Positions 1 to 10,710 of a stretch of DNA of 64,000 bases are shown here, piece by piece. The translations under genes and the position numbers were made by a program. The notes under the pieces are model-generated. The model ran no database searches. It saw only the letters and a list, made by a program, of their open reading frames with translations, and was not told where the DNA came from. Every line of letters starts with the position of its first letter. Within the stretch, counting starts at the first letter, position 1. Source of the DNA: Phymatolithon calcareum (Eukaryota; Rhodophyta; Florideophyceae; Hapalidiales); contig OZ345372.1 in NCBI GenBank assembly GCA_977006965.1, forward strand, positions 1,054,001-1,118,000, given 5' to 3'.

Positions 1-2075
1 CTGACAGTGGTGAAAAGGACGTGTGTGAAGATGATGGGGAGAAGAAGCAATTGTCACAATTTGAGAGAAAGCAGCAGTTCCAGACGATGCTTGGCGACCG
101 CGGCGTGTCCGTAAAGTCCACCTGGTTACAGGCAATGAACTTATGTGTGGACGATCCACGATACCTCGTTTTAGAGACGTATGGAGAACGGAAGTCTGCA
201 TTTCACTCTTTTTTGCAGAAGCAGCAGCGTAATCAGAGGCGAGCAGGTATTATCAGCAGCCTCCAGATCCAGGAGCAGCTTATGCAGTTCCTCAAGGAGC
301 AACTCAAGGAAGAGCCTATGTACCGTCGTGGGCTAGAAGACTGCCGTCCTGATGTTGTCAAACGTGTTCGCGAAGGCGCGCCGTTTCGCGCTGTCATATC
401 AGATGCCACTCGACAGGCTCTCGCGCGCGCATTCTTCGATGAGCGCCAGCGCGAGCACGAACGTGAGAGGGCTGAGAAGCGGAAGCGATTGCTGGACAAG
501 GTTCGTTCAACCCTCAATGCAATGACTGATCCATCCATCCGCCCTACTGCTTTGGAGCCGAAGCAAACAGGTGAAGGGCTCGTGCAAGAAGTTGTGAAAG
601 ATACGGAGATGAAAGAGGAGGAGTTCGGACCACCATGGCTTAACCAGCGGTCCACAATTCGCGAGGCTGACCGTCGGCTTAGCATTTTGCCATTTTTCAG
701 AGACGTAAATCCCAAAGATGTGCAACAGGTTTTTGATGACTGGCTTCGGGACGTTTGCAAAATGGCCGATGAGAAACGAAGACGTGAAAAGGATGCTCGA
801 AAGGCGCTACAGCGCGCGAATCGTGCTAAATTTAGAGCCGGTGTACTCGAGATGATTCTCAATGGTCGTGTATCATTCCGCGCTCAGTGGAGAGCCGTTG
901 CCCCGGAAATCGGGAAAGAAGAGTTTGCGTGTGCAGAAAATGAACTTGGAGAACGACCTGCCAATTTGTTTGACGACGCCAAAGACATGTTTGACTCGCA
1001 TGTGCATAAACAGAAAGATGCGTTCAAAGACTTGATCAAAGAGGCGGGTATCATCATCACGGAGCAGACGACTGTGGAAGAGCTTGAGAAGGTTGAAAAG
1101 CTGGCGAACTTCTTCTCCACCTTGCAGAAACCAATCATCACTGCCCTGCTGCTCGAGCGACAACGCAAAGAGCAGCGTCGTCGAGAGCATGCGCGCTCAG
1201 ACTTTGAAAGCTTGTTGCGAGACCTCGTGCGACGCCGTGAGCTTACACTCGAGACTAACTATGACGATGCCTCGATAATGCTCGCAGACAAGGAGCCAAC
1301 AAAACATCTCATTACGCTCGCCGGTCTGGAGAGTGCGAAGAATGCATATGAAGCGTTTATTTTACGGCGCCGCGCGAAGGAGGAACGACGATCGAAACGC
1401 CGTCTCGAGGAACAGGCTTCCGCTACGGCGCCGGAAAAACGACCGCGTCTAGATCACCGGAATGGTCTGGCAGCTATTGACGATCTCCCGTACGCTCGGA
1501 GTGAGGATACTGGATGGGCCGCTGCTCTTTCAGCAAAACCGCTCACAGAGGCACAAAAAGCAGAGGAAAAGGAGAGGAAGAAACGTGCGCTTTTGGCTAC
1601 ACTTAACACGCCAAAGGGTTCCACTGTAATAGGTCCGAAAGTTTCGATTGCGGCCGCTTTGGCACCAAAGGCGTCGAAACCTACATCGAGCACTGATCCT
1701 GCCGCTTCGGCCTCAACAGTCCCCTCTGGCTCAGACATTACTTCCGGTCTTGCACCTGATGTGGCGATGACGGAAGGCCGCCCTAGACATGAAGTTTCTC
1801 CCTCGTCAAAATTCACTCCTGTCGCAGAAGCTACTCCGGTTGTCGATTTTGCGAGCAGGTCGGATCCTGCTGCGTCAAGTGCAGTTCCTGGGGAGAAATG
1901 TACTCCAGGGACGGCTAACCTTACGTCAGGACCTGCCCTGAACGAAGAAGCTGTGGAAAAATTGAAACCTGCTCTCAGCGAACAAGCTGTTCCGACGTCG
2001 GAACATATATTGCAGACATCAACTGTTCCCAATTCAGAACCTGTCCCTGTGGCAGAACCTGCATCTGCCCCTTAA
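1..2075 (+). CDS. Prp40-like FF-domain pre-mRNA splicing factor (5' end outside window)
   Basis: The reading frame is open to the left edge, so the N-terminus, where WW domains would be expected, is missing. The visible 690 residues are a chain of charged helical modules of FF type. The clearest is at nt 50-220, with an STW core, a DPRY motif and a following R-x3-F block. Further FF-like modules linked by Arg/Lys/Glu-rich helices run to about nt 1370. A basic patch (nt 1390-1460, including EKRPRLD) resembles a nuclear localisation signal, and the last 150 residues are a Ser/Thr/Pro/Ala-rich tail ending in TAA. Prp40 proteins sit in the U1 snRNP and bridge the 5' splice site to the branch-point factor. 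TCERG1 (CA150) is the main alternative, since it shares FF repeats; the missing WW part would decide. It converges on the CENP-C gene with 66 bp between stops. Confidence 0.75.
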   Translation, partial: DSGEKDVCEDDGEKKQLSQFERKQQFQTMLGDRGVSVKSTWLQAMNLCVDDPRYLVLETYGERKSAFHSFLQKQQRNQRRAGIISSLQIQEQLMQFLKEQLKEEPMYRRGLEDCRPDVVKRVREGAPFRAVISDATRQALARAFFDERQREHERERAEKRKRLLDKVRSTLNAMTDPSIRPTALEPKQTGEGLVQEVVKDTEMKEEEFGPPWLNQRSTIREADRRLSILPFFRDVNPKDVQQVFDDWLRDVCKMADEKRRREKDARKALQRANRAKFRAGVLEMILNGRVSFRAQWRAVAPEIGKEEFACAENELGERPANLFDDAKDMFDSHVHKQKDAFKDLIKEAGIIITEQTTVEELEKVEKLANFFSTLQKPIITALLLERQRKEQRRREHARSDFESLLRDLVRRRELTLETNYDDASIMLADKEPTKHLITLAGLESAKNAYEAFILRRRAKEERRSKRRLEEQASATAPEKRPRLDHRNGLAAIDDLPYARSEDTGWAAALSAKPLTEAQKAEEKERKKRALLATLNTPKGSTVIGPKVSIAAALAPKASKPTSSTDPAASASTVPSGSDITSGLAPDVAMTEGRPRHEVSPSSKFTPVAEATPVVDFASRSDPAASSAVPGEKCTPGTANLTSGPALNEEAVEKLKPALSEQAVPTSEHILQTSTVPNSEPVPVAEPASAP

Positions 2076-2141
2076 CTTTCTGTGGTCCCATGGTAGTTCA
2101 AAACGATAATGGCAAGCAAAAGATCGATATATGGTGTAGTG

Positions 2142-3237
2142 CTACTTTGTCGGTGAAGACGGATTATGGGGTGCGAAGAAGACCAGTCGGCTAGCAAAAG
2201 TAAAATTATTTCGAAATTCATAACACGACATGTGCGGAATGGCAATGTAATCTCCCTCGCGCAAAGTTACTCGAACCCAATCGATGTCGCACTCCAAGAC
2301 GCCGCTTTGTACAAAGTATATTTCGTCGCCATCAGCAGCACGACGCGGTGCAGTGCTCGTGTGACCAGGGACGCGCAACTCACCTATAAAACTTGAATTC
2401 ACGGCGATTGCAGTGGCCACCTGGACAAAACCATGCTTGCCCGAAATCGACTTGAACTGAAGCTGCGACCCACGCGCCAATGCCGCTGTTGTGCTTCTGC
2501 CTGTCGGTGGACATGGTCTTGTTGTCTGAGCAGCTTGAGACAAATCCGCCGGTATTTGAAACAGCATATTGGATTCTGAGGGGCCGCCGCTGGGTTCGTC
2601 TTCTATTGTTGGCCCAAAAAGGCGAGACCGTGCTGGTACGGCCTTTCTCGGCGCGGGCAGGATACGTGAGGCGTCCAAGACGGCGTTGTGACGGGTCGAA
2701 GTAGGTGTGATGAAGACTTCTTTTTCCGTTGAAAATACCGCACTCTCGCGGACGTCGGTTACGTCTGACGTTAGTGGCGGCTCGACTAGTGAAGACGAGG
2801 GTGGGATTGTATGCACGAAAGATAATGGCAGAGCCAGTAGGTTTGGTGAAGGGGGACTGCTTATCAAATCATTTGTAATGTTTGATTCTTGGGGAAGAGG
2901 TGAGTTTCGTGTTGCAGGTTCAACAAATTGAGAGGTTTGTGGGACTGTTTGACGGTAAGATGTCGGTGGTTTAGCCCACCATTCTCCTGGGGCCGATTTC
3001 CGTCTCTTAGAGCGACGGACTATTTAATGGAAATGACAGTGTATAGGGGATCAGAACAAGCTTAATTCCATTCAAAGGATAGAGAGTATTAACCAGAGAT
3101 GAAAACATACGTGACACGGTTCGATGATCAAGTCCAGGTACTTGCGAAGGGGGCACTGGTAGCGATGCCTCATTTCGCACCGGGGAGGCTTCGCTGCCTG
3201 GACTTTCTGAGCCGGACGCGTGAGCGCTGCTTGCCAT
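2142..3237 (-). CDS. CENP-C/Mif2-like inner kinetochore protein, two exons
   Basis: Exon 1 runs 3237 to 3111 from an ATG; the intron is 3110 to 3020 (donor GTATGT, acceptor ATAG); exon 2 runs 3019 to the TAG at 2142. The splice joins phase 1 to phase 2, makes a Leu codon and gives 334 residues. Right after the junction lies RRSKRRKSAPGEWW followed by a Tyr, which matches the CENP-C motif that binds the CENP-A nucleosome (RRSxR, Pro, aromatic-Trp, Tyr). The last 110 residues form a small cupin-like domain (GDEIYFVQSGVLECDI, then REGDYIAIPHMSCYEFRN, then LVFFAP), the dimerisation fold of Mif2/CENP-C. The middle is Ser/Pro-rich and disordered. At 334 residues it is shorter than yeast Mif2 (about 550) and far shorter than vertebrate CENP-C. 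Motif and cupin are seen directly; the splice model is inferred from frame and consensus. Confidence 0.82.
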
Positions 3238-3688
3238 GACGGATGTTCATGCATGGGTTTCTCGCCTCTGGGTTTGATGCTTTGTTATCGAGAAAGGTCA
3301 GGAATGACGCCTGCGTCGGTGTTGCGAAGCGAAAACCATCTCGCGTGCGATTGGGCTGACAGACGTTGACGGGTTACCTGCCAGCTCCTGTGTCAGTCCG
3401 GTTCATACTAACCGAAAGAATGCGAGCACTGTAACCCCAATTACAAATCTAATTACACGCCTTTGGGCAGTCGTCGGAGTAACGAGCAGTTCTGCACGAC
3501 TTCCGGGACAGTCATGAACGACAGTGTCGCCAAGGTAGCGCGTACAACAGAATTTTTACACCCTCGATCAGTCGCAATAACGGGCAATTTATTCGATTAC
3601 GCGACGGTTTTCGCTATTCTCTAAAAACCCACAGTCAAGCACGCTCACCTAAACGCTCATGGCGCGCACGACGACGACCAGGCGGCGA
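3238..3688. other. Intergenic interval between CENP-C and eS25
   Basis: This interval holds the 5' side of the CENP-C gene and the 3' side of eS25. No reading frame, repeat or RNA gene could be supported here. Confidence 0.5.
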
Positions 3689-4168
3689 TTAGATGTTGGT
3701 GGCGCGAGTGTAGATAAGCTGCGAGGAGTGTTGCTGAACCATACGGATCTCATCCTTCGCCATGAGCTCCTTGATGGCCTGGCGCGCGAGAGAGCCGTTG
3801 ATGTGGAGGCGCTCGGCGAGAATTGAGGGCGTGATCAACTTATACTTCGGAACTTCCTTGTAAAGCTTGTCGTAAGTGTCCTGATCGAAGAGGACGAGGT
3901 TGTTCGATTTCTCTTTCACCTATTCAGAATAGTACGCGCAGAACGGCATAGCACGGCGTCAGTACGTTCTGTAGGCACAAGAATTTGCAGTTGCTGGACA
4001 CGGCAGCCGGGGGAGCGATAGATTACAGCGTCAAAACGTGTTCCGATTGTTGGGGCTTACCTTTCCCTTGGACCACTTCTTCTTCTTCGCACCCTTGGCA
4101 TTCTTGGACGCCGACTGACTTGCGCTAGCCGCTGAATTGGCCGCAGCCTTCCCTTGCTTCGGCGCCAT
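3689..4168 (-). CDS. RPS25: 40S ribosomal protein eS25, two exons
   Basis: Exon 1 runs 4168 to 4061 and encodes a 36-residue Ala/Lys-rich leader starting [12 protein letters not shown] and ending KKKKWSKGK. The intron is 4060 to 3920 (141 nt, donor GTAAGC, acceptor AATAG, phase 0). Exon 2 runs 3919 to the TAA at 3689 and encodes the winged-helix body: [43 protein letters not shown] and [12 protein letters not shown]. The total is 112 residues, the normal eS25 length. eS25 sits on the small-subunit head near the E site and has a role in IRES-driven initiation. The body is closest in wording to plant eS25. The ATG at 4168 was chosen because it gives the conserved MAPK start; in-frame codons upstream (to 4234) are probably 5' UTR. 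Confidence 0.95.
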
Positions 4169-4405
4169 GTTGATGCACCGAACGAAACACTTGGTATTCC
4201 TGAGAAGACTGGGTGAAGCAGTTACTACCCTCAAAAGGCCAGCTCTGTGAGACTGACGCCGGCGATATGATCAGCCAATAATTACTGTACACCTATGCCA
4301 CATTTCAATAACTCTGGTCATTAGAGTATTGTTCGTACACCCAATGGAACGTGTGTATGAATGAGCGCGAAGATATACAACATACACGAAAAGAATTCAT
4401 TCAAA

Positions 4406-4970
4406 GTATTAGCAGGGGAATGTAAGAAGGGGAGGAAAGCAAAGCGTATGACAACCGAAATTTGTACAAACACAATAGCGCTCTTTATTTGAAACTACGG
4501 ACTCGCATCAAAAAAACATATATGAAACCAGATTTACTGTCCAAAATTTACGCTTGTATTCGCCGCGGTGAATGTCAGGGGGGCTAATAATCGCGCATCC
4601 ATTCTGTGGTCAAAAATAATGACTAAACAGAAAGATTAGAAATGGGCACAGCTTGTGCACGTAAGCGGGATTTTGTGCCAATAGTTTCGAAGAGCTCGGC
4701 TGACGCCAACGCACAAACCGCATTGATTAAGGCGTTGGAGCTGCATAGATACTGTCAGGTGCTTAGCGCTCTGTAAACAGTGAGCGCTTATTGGTTGAAG
4801 CTCTCGAATACGCAGTGGCAGGTGTACACGAGTACGTTAAATTCACTAATTTTACTGATACGTGAATTCCCTCATAATTTTGTCTGCAGAAACGACTACC
4901 AATTTTTATTTATTTTTTTGATGCATTATAATTCTGCTTTCCTCCCCTTCTTACATTCCCCTGGTATTAG
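4406..4970. mobile_element. 551-bp non-autonomous inverted-repeat element (CAGGGG-ended), with 7-bp target duplication
   Basis: The element spans 4413-4963. Its ends are perfect 29-bp inverted repeats that begin CAGGGGAATGTAAGAAGGGG. It is flanked by the direct repeat GTATTAG (4406-4412 and 4964-4970). The inside is AT-rich with no plausible coding frame. The CAGGGG terminus resembles hAT transposons, but hAT elements normally duplicate 8 bp. The same family recurs at 15168-16075 and 29676-38135. Confidence 0.8.
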
Positions 4971-7056
4971 CAATGGAGTGGTGTTTGGATCTAGTGTCAA
5001 TGTGACGGAATTTTTCCCTCAATTGAGGGAATGAGATTCATATAATTTTTTCCAACGAAAGCAATCCATTCTCGGATTCATCAAAGGCGTCAAGCGCATG
5101 GATAGCAACAACATGCTTTGCACAACAGTCTCAACCAGTGAAAGTACGACAGATGCATGTTGCGACACCATCCAGCTTACCACATTATGAGCATGACAGG
5201 ATCGTTTTACTCACTTTGCAAACTCTGTAGTTGATTTGTTCAGCAAATGAAGTCGTCATCTCATTCACAGTCTTCATTTTCCTCTTCGCGGGAGTTAAGT
5301 GGGTCCCAACATCACTCTAGAGCGTAAATACAGGATCTGAATTGACTGAACGTCGACGACTAGTACGGAAGTTAAATGAGATATCAATGAGTTGCTTGGT
5401 TTTAGCTGCGCCATGTGCTTCTGGCACTCTGGATGGACACCAAAGAATTGAAACGAGGTATCAGTCATGCGAGCTATCGGAACAAATGTGGTCACACGAA
5501 ACGACCAGTTCTGAGCCAAGGCTTTCATCGCCATATATAAACTCGATTAGCGGCATCGACTAAACGTGTCGACTTGAGCACGGGAAGAATACAGTCGCGT
5601 GCGCTGGCTCCCGCTCAAGGAGACGTCTTCTCGTGTTGTAGATTCCGACGCGTCCTTAATCTGAAGCCAGTCCATACGACTGTACGGTTTCCCCTCTATA
5701 ATGCACGCTAAAATCTCCATTTAGAGTGCGAACTCTTCAGAAATAAAGGGAAATATTTCCCCAATTGGACATATAACTTGACGCTCGAACCATTGTATGG
5801 CATGAGCAACAGAACTTGGCTCATTGTCAATAGTTTTTTGAATTTGGAATTTATTAAACACCTTCAGAAACAATCATGAGACTGCAAGGGAGGTGCTTTT
5901 TCAGCCGCTAGGCTCTTTGTAGCTTCGTTAATCTACTCGAATCCGTGTAACTCGAGTTAATGTCGTAGTCCTAGCAGCGAAAACCCTTGCCCGAAAAAAG
6001 GTGGACGGAGAAGTTTGGGGTCCACTGGTTATATTTCCTATGAGGCTCAGGGTCGCAGCTCTATGGACGCGTAGTCTATCCCATGTTGTCGTAAAACACG
6101 ATGGTGAAGAAAAATAACTGGTCGAGAGCTTTTTTCGCGATATTAATCTCCTCTTGGTTCCGTTGATATCTTCCGATCATGGTCAGTAGTGATAACATCA
6201 AGCTCCTCTTGCGATGCTTGATCCCAAGAACCTTGCAGGGCGTAGGCGAGAGAGCTCAGAAAAGGGCGTTCAGAGCTTCTGTTGATTGTATGGAGGTTTA
6301 TGTTGCGTTCAGGTGAGCTTGTGGTTGATACTGGAACGGAGAACTCGGCGTTTGGCAAAGAATAATGGAGACCGCGAGTACTGTAACTGGCTTTCGTGGT
6401 ACAGATATTTGCCGGCTGGGACTCCATACAAATATTCGAGGGGAAGGAGCACCTTCGTCATCGTTTCCTGCCTTGATGTTAACAATCTAGACAGTTTTAA
6501 TCTTCGTCTTCCCAATCGGATTCTGAGCTAGGACCCATTTCACGAGAAGTGAAGTTCTCGCGCGACTTTTATTACCTCGACGAGTACCTCTTGAACCTTG
6601 CCGTTCACCTTTTTGACTTGGAAAACGCTCCGTATAGTCGCTAGCACTCTACGAGACTGGTCATTGATGTTGCCTTGGTGTGTACGGTTGTACCGACCCC
6701 TCGGCGCACGTCTTCTTTTCGCGGCATAGCAGGTGTGCGTCTGCTGAGCGACCAGCATATTTTCGTTTCTACCACCGAGCGACGCGCTTGTAAGGTAGAA
6801 GTTGGGGGACTTCCGACCAAGAACAAAAGGCCGCCTTTCCGAATCTAGCGCTAAAAATCTGTTCTGCATTCTTTTTACAAACTTATTTGAGCTTTTAAAT
6901 CCACCCTTAATTGAGGATGTTCGTTACATAGACACTAGCATTCAAATTAAGAAGCATAAAGGCGATCGGAGAAGACACAAGGAGAAGAGGCAACGATTGG
7001 TCACGCCCGACGCGGGCCTTGCCTACTGTATCACCGTTTGTCAACTTCAGCAAAAA
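4971..7056. other. 2.1-kb interval without a supported gene
   Basis: Only short frames occur. The longest, minus-strand 6869-6540 (109 residues from an ATG, basic in the middle, ending in VARELHFS), resembles no family I recognise and has no supporting context, so it is left uncalled. No RNA gene or clear repeat was seen. Confidence 0.4.
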
Positions 7057-7117
7057 GAAAATTGAGCCATCATGCCATGGTGATCATGATGATCATCATG
7101 GTGGCTGCTCAATTTTC
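7057..7117. repeat. Imperfect hairpin with a 16-bp perfect palindrome
   Basis: The outer arms GAAAATTGAGC (7057-7067) and GCTCAATTTTC (7107-7117) pair exactly. The inner part holds the perfect palindrome CATGATGATCATCATG (7085-7100). It lies about 340 bp past the end of the helicase relic, on the side where a Helitron 3' hairpin would sit, but no CTRR end was found next to it. Confidence 0.5.
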
Positions 7118-7458
7118 CATATGGGCGAGATTATACTACAGTAGACATGCATATCAAATTTAGTACTAAACAAGTGGCTCCGTTTCGACGCTTCGCGCCG
7201 ATGACGTCTGCTTATTTCGAAATATTATTTTAATTAATAAGAGTTTTATACATAGTGCTGAGATATTAGGTCCATGTTTCCATTAAATAAAGCTACGTAT
7301 TTATATACGTTTTATAATAGTCTAAATATTTACGAAATTCTACACACTACTTGGCAAAGAAACCGATTCACAAATATAGCACTTATTTATAAGTAACATT
7401 TCTACGAAAGGGCCTCTCGGTAAACTACATTTCGAGTCAGGTTATCTGTCCTTGTCGT

Positions 7459-8355
7459 TCACACCGTCAATTTTCTTGCATCGGTTATTCGAGACTCACC
7501 GACGTACAGCTGACCGTGCGCAAAACAGTTATCAGATAAGTCAAGTCCAAGCTTTCCGCGAAATCACTGGCCTCGTGCCTTACTGATAGTCATCCCAAAG
7601 CAGACCCGGATAGGAAACTGCGTTCTCTTGAACCCGGGTACTGGGAAGGTATCGTCCCCTGGACCACATGGAACTCTCGGCAATGTGAGCCGGTTTACAG
7701 AATGAGAGCCTACAGCTATTGTCAAGTGGAGAAGGTTGGTCGACATGTGCTCCACAATATACCTTGCACCATTAACATGACATTTTCTTGGGGACATGTT
7801 GCAAAGCGGCATGACCATGAATCCCTTTTTGAGCTTAATACAGTGGTCAGAAAGTGCAGAGCCAGCTGTGAGATTATTCAAGAGCTCAAGAGGGTATCTC
7901 AATGCGTTCTGTTCTTCGTTATCAACAGTATCCGCATTAAGAAACGTCTTGAAGCTCCCTGGAATTCTTGAACCGACAATTTCATTTATTTCTCTATTGG
8001 ATTCCTGCCGAGGTCAAGCATCTTCAGCAGTCTCTTGAGCATGTGACACTTGCATAGCCTCCCTATTGGATTTCTGCCGAGCTCGAGCTTCTTCAGCGGT
8101 CTCTTGAGCGCGTGACACTTGCATTGCCTCGCTATTAGATTCCTGCTGAGCTCGAGCTTGTTCAGCACTCTTTCGAGCACGTGACACTCGCATCGCCTTG
8201 GCAGCTGCAGCAAGGAGTAACGTTTTCTGTTCTGCTGTCTCCGCCGCTCTTCGAGTTCTTGCGCGTTCTAGATTTCTTCTCCTTCGCTCTTCGTTCCGAG
8301 AGCGCTGGTGAACATCTCGAGCTTCTCTCAAGCTGTTGTCCTGAGCACTTGACAT
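7459..8355 (-). pseudogene. Helitron/PIF1-type helicase relic with a large in-frame internal deletion
   Basis: One minus-strand frame runs from the ATG at 8355 to 7459. It begins with an Arg/Ala/Glu-rich leader (RRRRNLERARTRRAAETAEQ, then imperfect 24-residue repeats containing AMQVSRAQETAEEARARQ), the kind of N-terminus seen in Helitron Rep-helicase proteins. It then passes directly into the C-terminal helicase core: YPLELLNNL, NGARYIVEHM, FKRTQFPIRVCFGMTISKARGQ, and finally LGLDLSDNCFAHGQLYVGESR. The Rep domain and the helicase N-terminal motifs are missing, so about 1000 residues have been removed without shifting frame. Two in-frame TGA codons, at 8014-8016 and 7564-7566 (the latter where a Ser is expected), show decay. 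Helicase identity is firm from the motifs; Helitron rather than cellular PIF1 is inferred from the leader. Confidence 0.78.
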
Positions 8356-8409
8356 CCTTGTTCTTCTTCTTCAGGTTTCTGTTCGGGATCCCTTCTGGCG
8401 CCGACTGAT

Positions 8410-9985
8410 AGCTGAATCTCCTACAGACTTCACCCTATACGATATCTGCTTCGCTACATGCAAGTCGATGGCTTTCGTTGAAGGTCTTCTAGGCTACCAA
8501 CAGAATTATAAAATTCTGTATCGGCCAGACTTCTCCCAAAATATCAACCAACCGCCTCGCCGCAGAGGATCTTCTTCAGTAAAAACCCCTTTCCCCTGAC
8601 TTTTTTGTTCACCTTGTACTCAAACACCGTTCGAGCTGTGCGACGTGCAAGCGCAGGATAGCTTAACAGGCGGGCCTGGCCTGTTTTTTAAACCTTTGGG
8701 ATGTGAGAGGTGTTCCCGTGGATTTAAAAAGGTAGAAGTCTTGAGGCACCTACAGCCTGCAGTGCGATTCCCCTCTGATCCGTAACCAAAAACTGATTTG
8801 TACCCCGCTTGGTACCTCCGAGGTACCACCGTCTGCTTCTCACGCGCGTCTTCCAACCGTTAGCTACGGTTACCTCCCGTGATAACCAACCGGCGTTGAC
8901 CGCGGCCCTGCTATCCTTTACTGACACGCACCCGCCAAACAGAGCGTGCAAAGTGGCACCTGCAAGGTCCTCCTTTAGGCAAGCTCACTCCGCACGAGAG
9001 AGAGCCCTTAAGCGCACTCTCACAGAGGCGGGACAGCGAATCGGGATCCGACAGATTCCCACGTGTCCGCTCGCGGATCCTTACGGACATGTAAGGCAGC
9101 CAGATACGACAACGGAGTGCCAATATCTGCACCTCACTGGTCCTCTGAACCGTAATTATTAATATGATAATTAAAAAGCTAATTAAATTAAAAAGCAAAT
9201 TAATTAAAAAAATCAATTACAGTCCAGAGTCCTCGAACGGTTCGATCCAAGGACCAGGTGGTCCCAAAAAGCCGAATTGTCAACCCACAACAAAATCTAC
9301 CAATATATTTCTCGCGTGGCAAAAATTTCTCACTCCCTCAAGCTTGAAACTTGTAACGGGCACGCACACAACTTGTAACGGACATATATAGTAATTTTGT
9401 GTAACAGATAAACACAGTGACATGACAGAATATAAACGTTACTGCATAAAGCCAATAGATTTCCCACAAAAAGAAGAACACTGGGGATTCGAACCCGGGA
9501 AAATCGAGAGGACAATTTGTGTGCTGTATGCATGTATACAGACATGGCAGGGACTCGAGAAATTATTAAAATTCAACAGGGTCGGAGAGACTCGTCCAGT
9601 AAGTGACCGTTTCGTCCCTTATCATAAACTTTCTTCCCCTGTTTCTGGGCTGTGGAATGGAAAGAGATGTCATGCTCTGGCACCGGCGCACCAGTGCCCG
9701 CTCAAGAAAGGATATTCCAGATTTTGTCATGGGCCTCTTTTCAAGAACCAAATCAAATTTCGCATACGAAGCTGCATGACACGGCTTCGTGAGTGAAAGT
9801 TAATTGAGTTGCTGCAAATAAGTTTGCTCCTTAGTTCCCAAAGAAATCTGAATCCACTATTTTGTTATATGGAGTCCAAACGGGAATCAAAAAGGTTCAG
9901 GATGGAAAACAACTTGTTTCGTGCGGCATCCGTTTCGGACATGAGAACTAGGGTCTGCGACTCATCTCGCTCCCCATGCGACAAT
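8410..9985. other. Interval without a supported gene
   Basis: Frames here are short and overlap on both strands without recognisable motifs. The segment 9165-9220 is strongly AT-rich. A tRNA T-loop-like string near 9485 was examined and rejected. Confidence 0.4.
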
Positions 9986-10430
9986 AAATGAATGCAGTTA
10001 CTTTGTTTATGAACAGAGTCAGTTTGTTGCATGCTGCATCCGTTTTTCAGTCCTTTCTAGTCTTCTCGCCAACGTCTGAGTAGCAGTCCTAGTGCAGCAG
10101 TTTTTCTCTCTGAAGATCATTGTAGCACAGTAACTGCCGTTCTAGAGTTTGGGTTTCAAACAAATAAAACGCCCGGAGATTAATTATCTCTTTGGTTCGC
10201 AATTGTGAGGTAGTTCCTGTGATTTATCTTGCTGCCCGTGAGAAAAGAAATTAACGGAGTGGCTCTGTTCGTGAACAGATTTACTATGTTTCATTCTTCG
10301 TACATATTCCGGTCTTATCTAGTCTCCTTACTGACCTCTAAATATTAGTGCTCCGGATAGCTGGTTTCTACACTGCACGGTCATCATATCGCACTAACTA
10401 CCCGTACGGCGACATTGAGGGTATCCTGTC
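9986..10430. repeat. Degenerate tandem duplication (about 170 bp unit)
   Basis: The block 9990-10160 (TGTTTATGAACAGAGT ... TTTCTAGTCTTCTC) reappears in diverged form at 10255-10425 (TGTTCGTGAACAGAT ... TATCTAGTCTCCTT), with matching order and spacing. No coding frame covers it. Nothing else is seen up to 10710. Confidence 0.35.
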
Positions 10431-10710
10431 GGAGCCCTTTCTTTGGCTATACAAGGCAGATAATGCGGACTTAGTTGGATGGCAGTTTTCAATACATTGA
10501 ATTTCGGTTCTCATCCGATGGACACATTTATAAAGATTCACTAAAGAACGACAATTGATTGCATGACAGTTATCGCATATTTTCTTGGCCTTAGAGCATG
10601 GAACAGAATTGAATGAATGTTTCAGTGCAGTACTAAGGAGATATATGTATGCGAAGAATCTTACAAACAGAGACTAAGTAAATACCAAGATTGATTCACT
10701 CAAAAGACTG

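Noticed and set aside
9478-9505. tRNA T-loop-like string GGTTCGAATCC on the minus strand (reads GGATTCGAACC on the plus strand)
   Set aside because: The neighbouring stem does not pair over 5 bp, and no acceptor or anticodon arms can be assembled within 90 nt.
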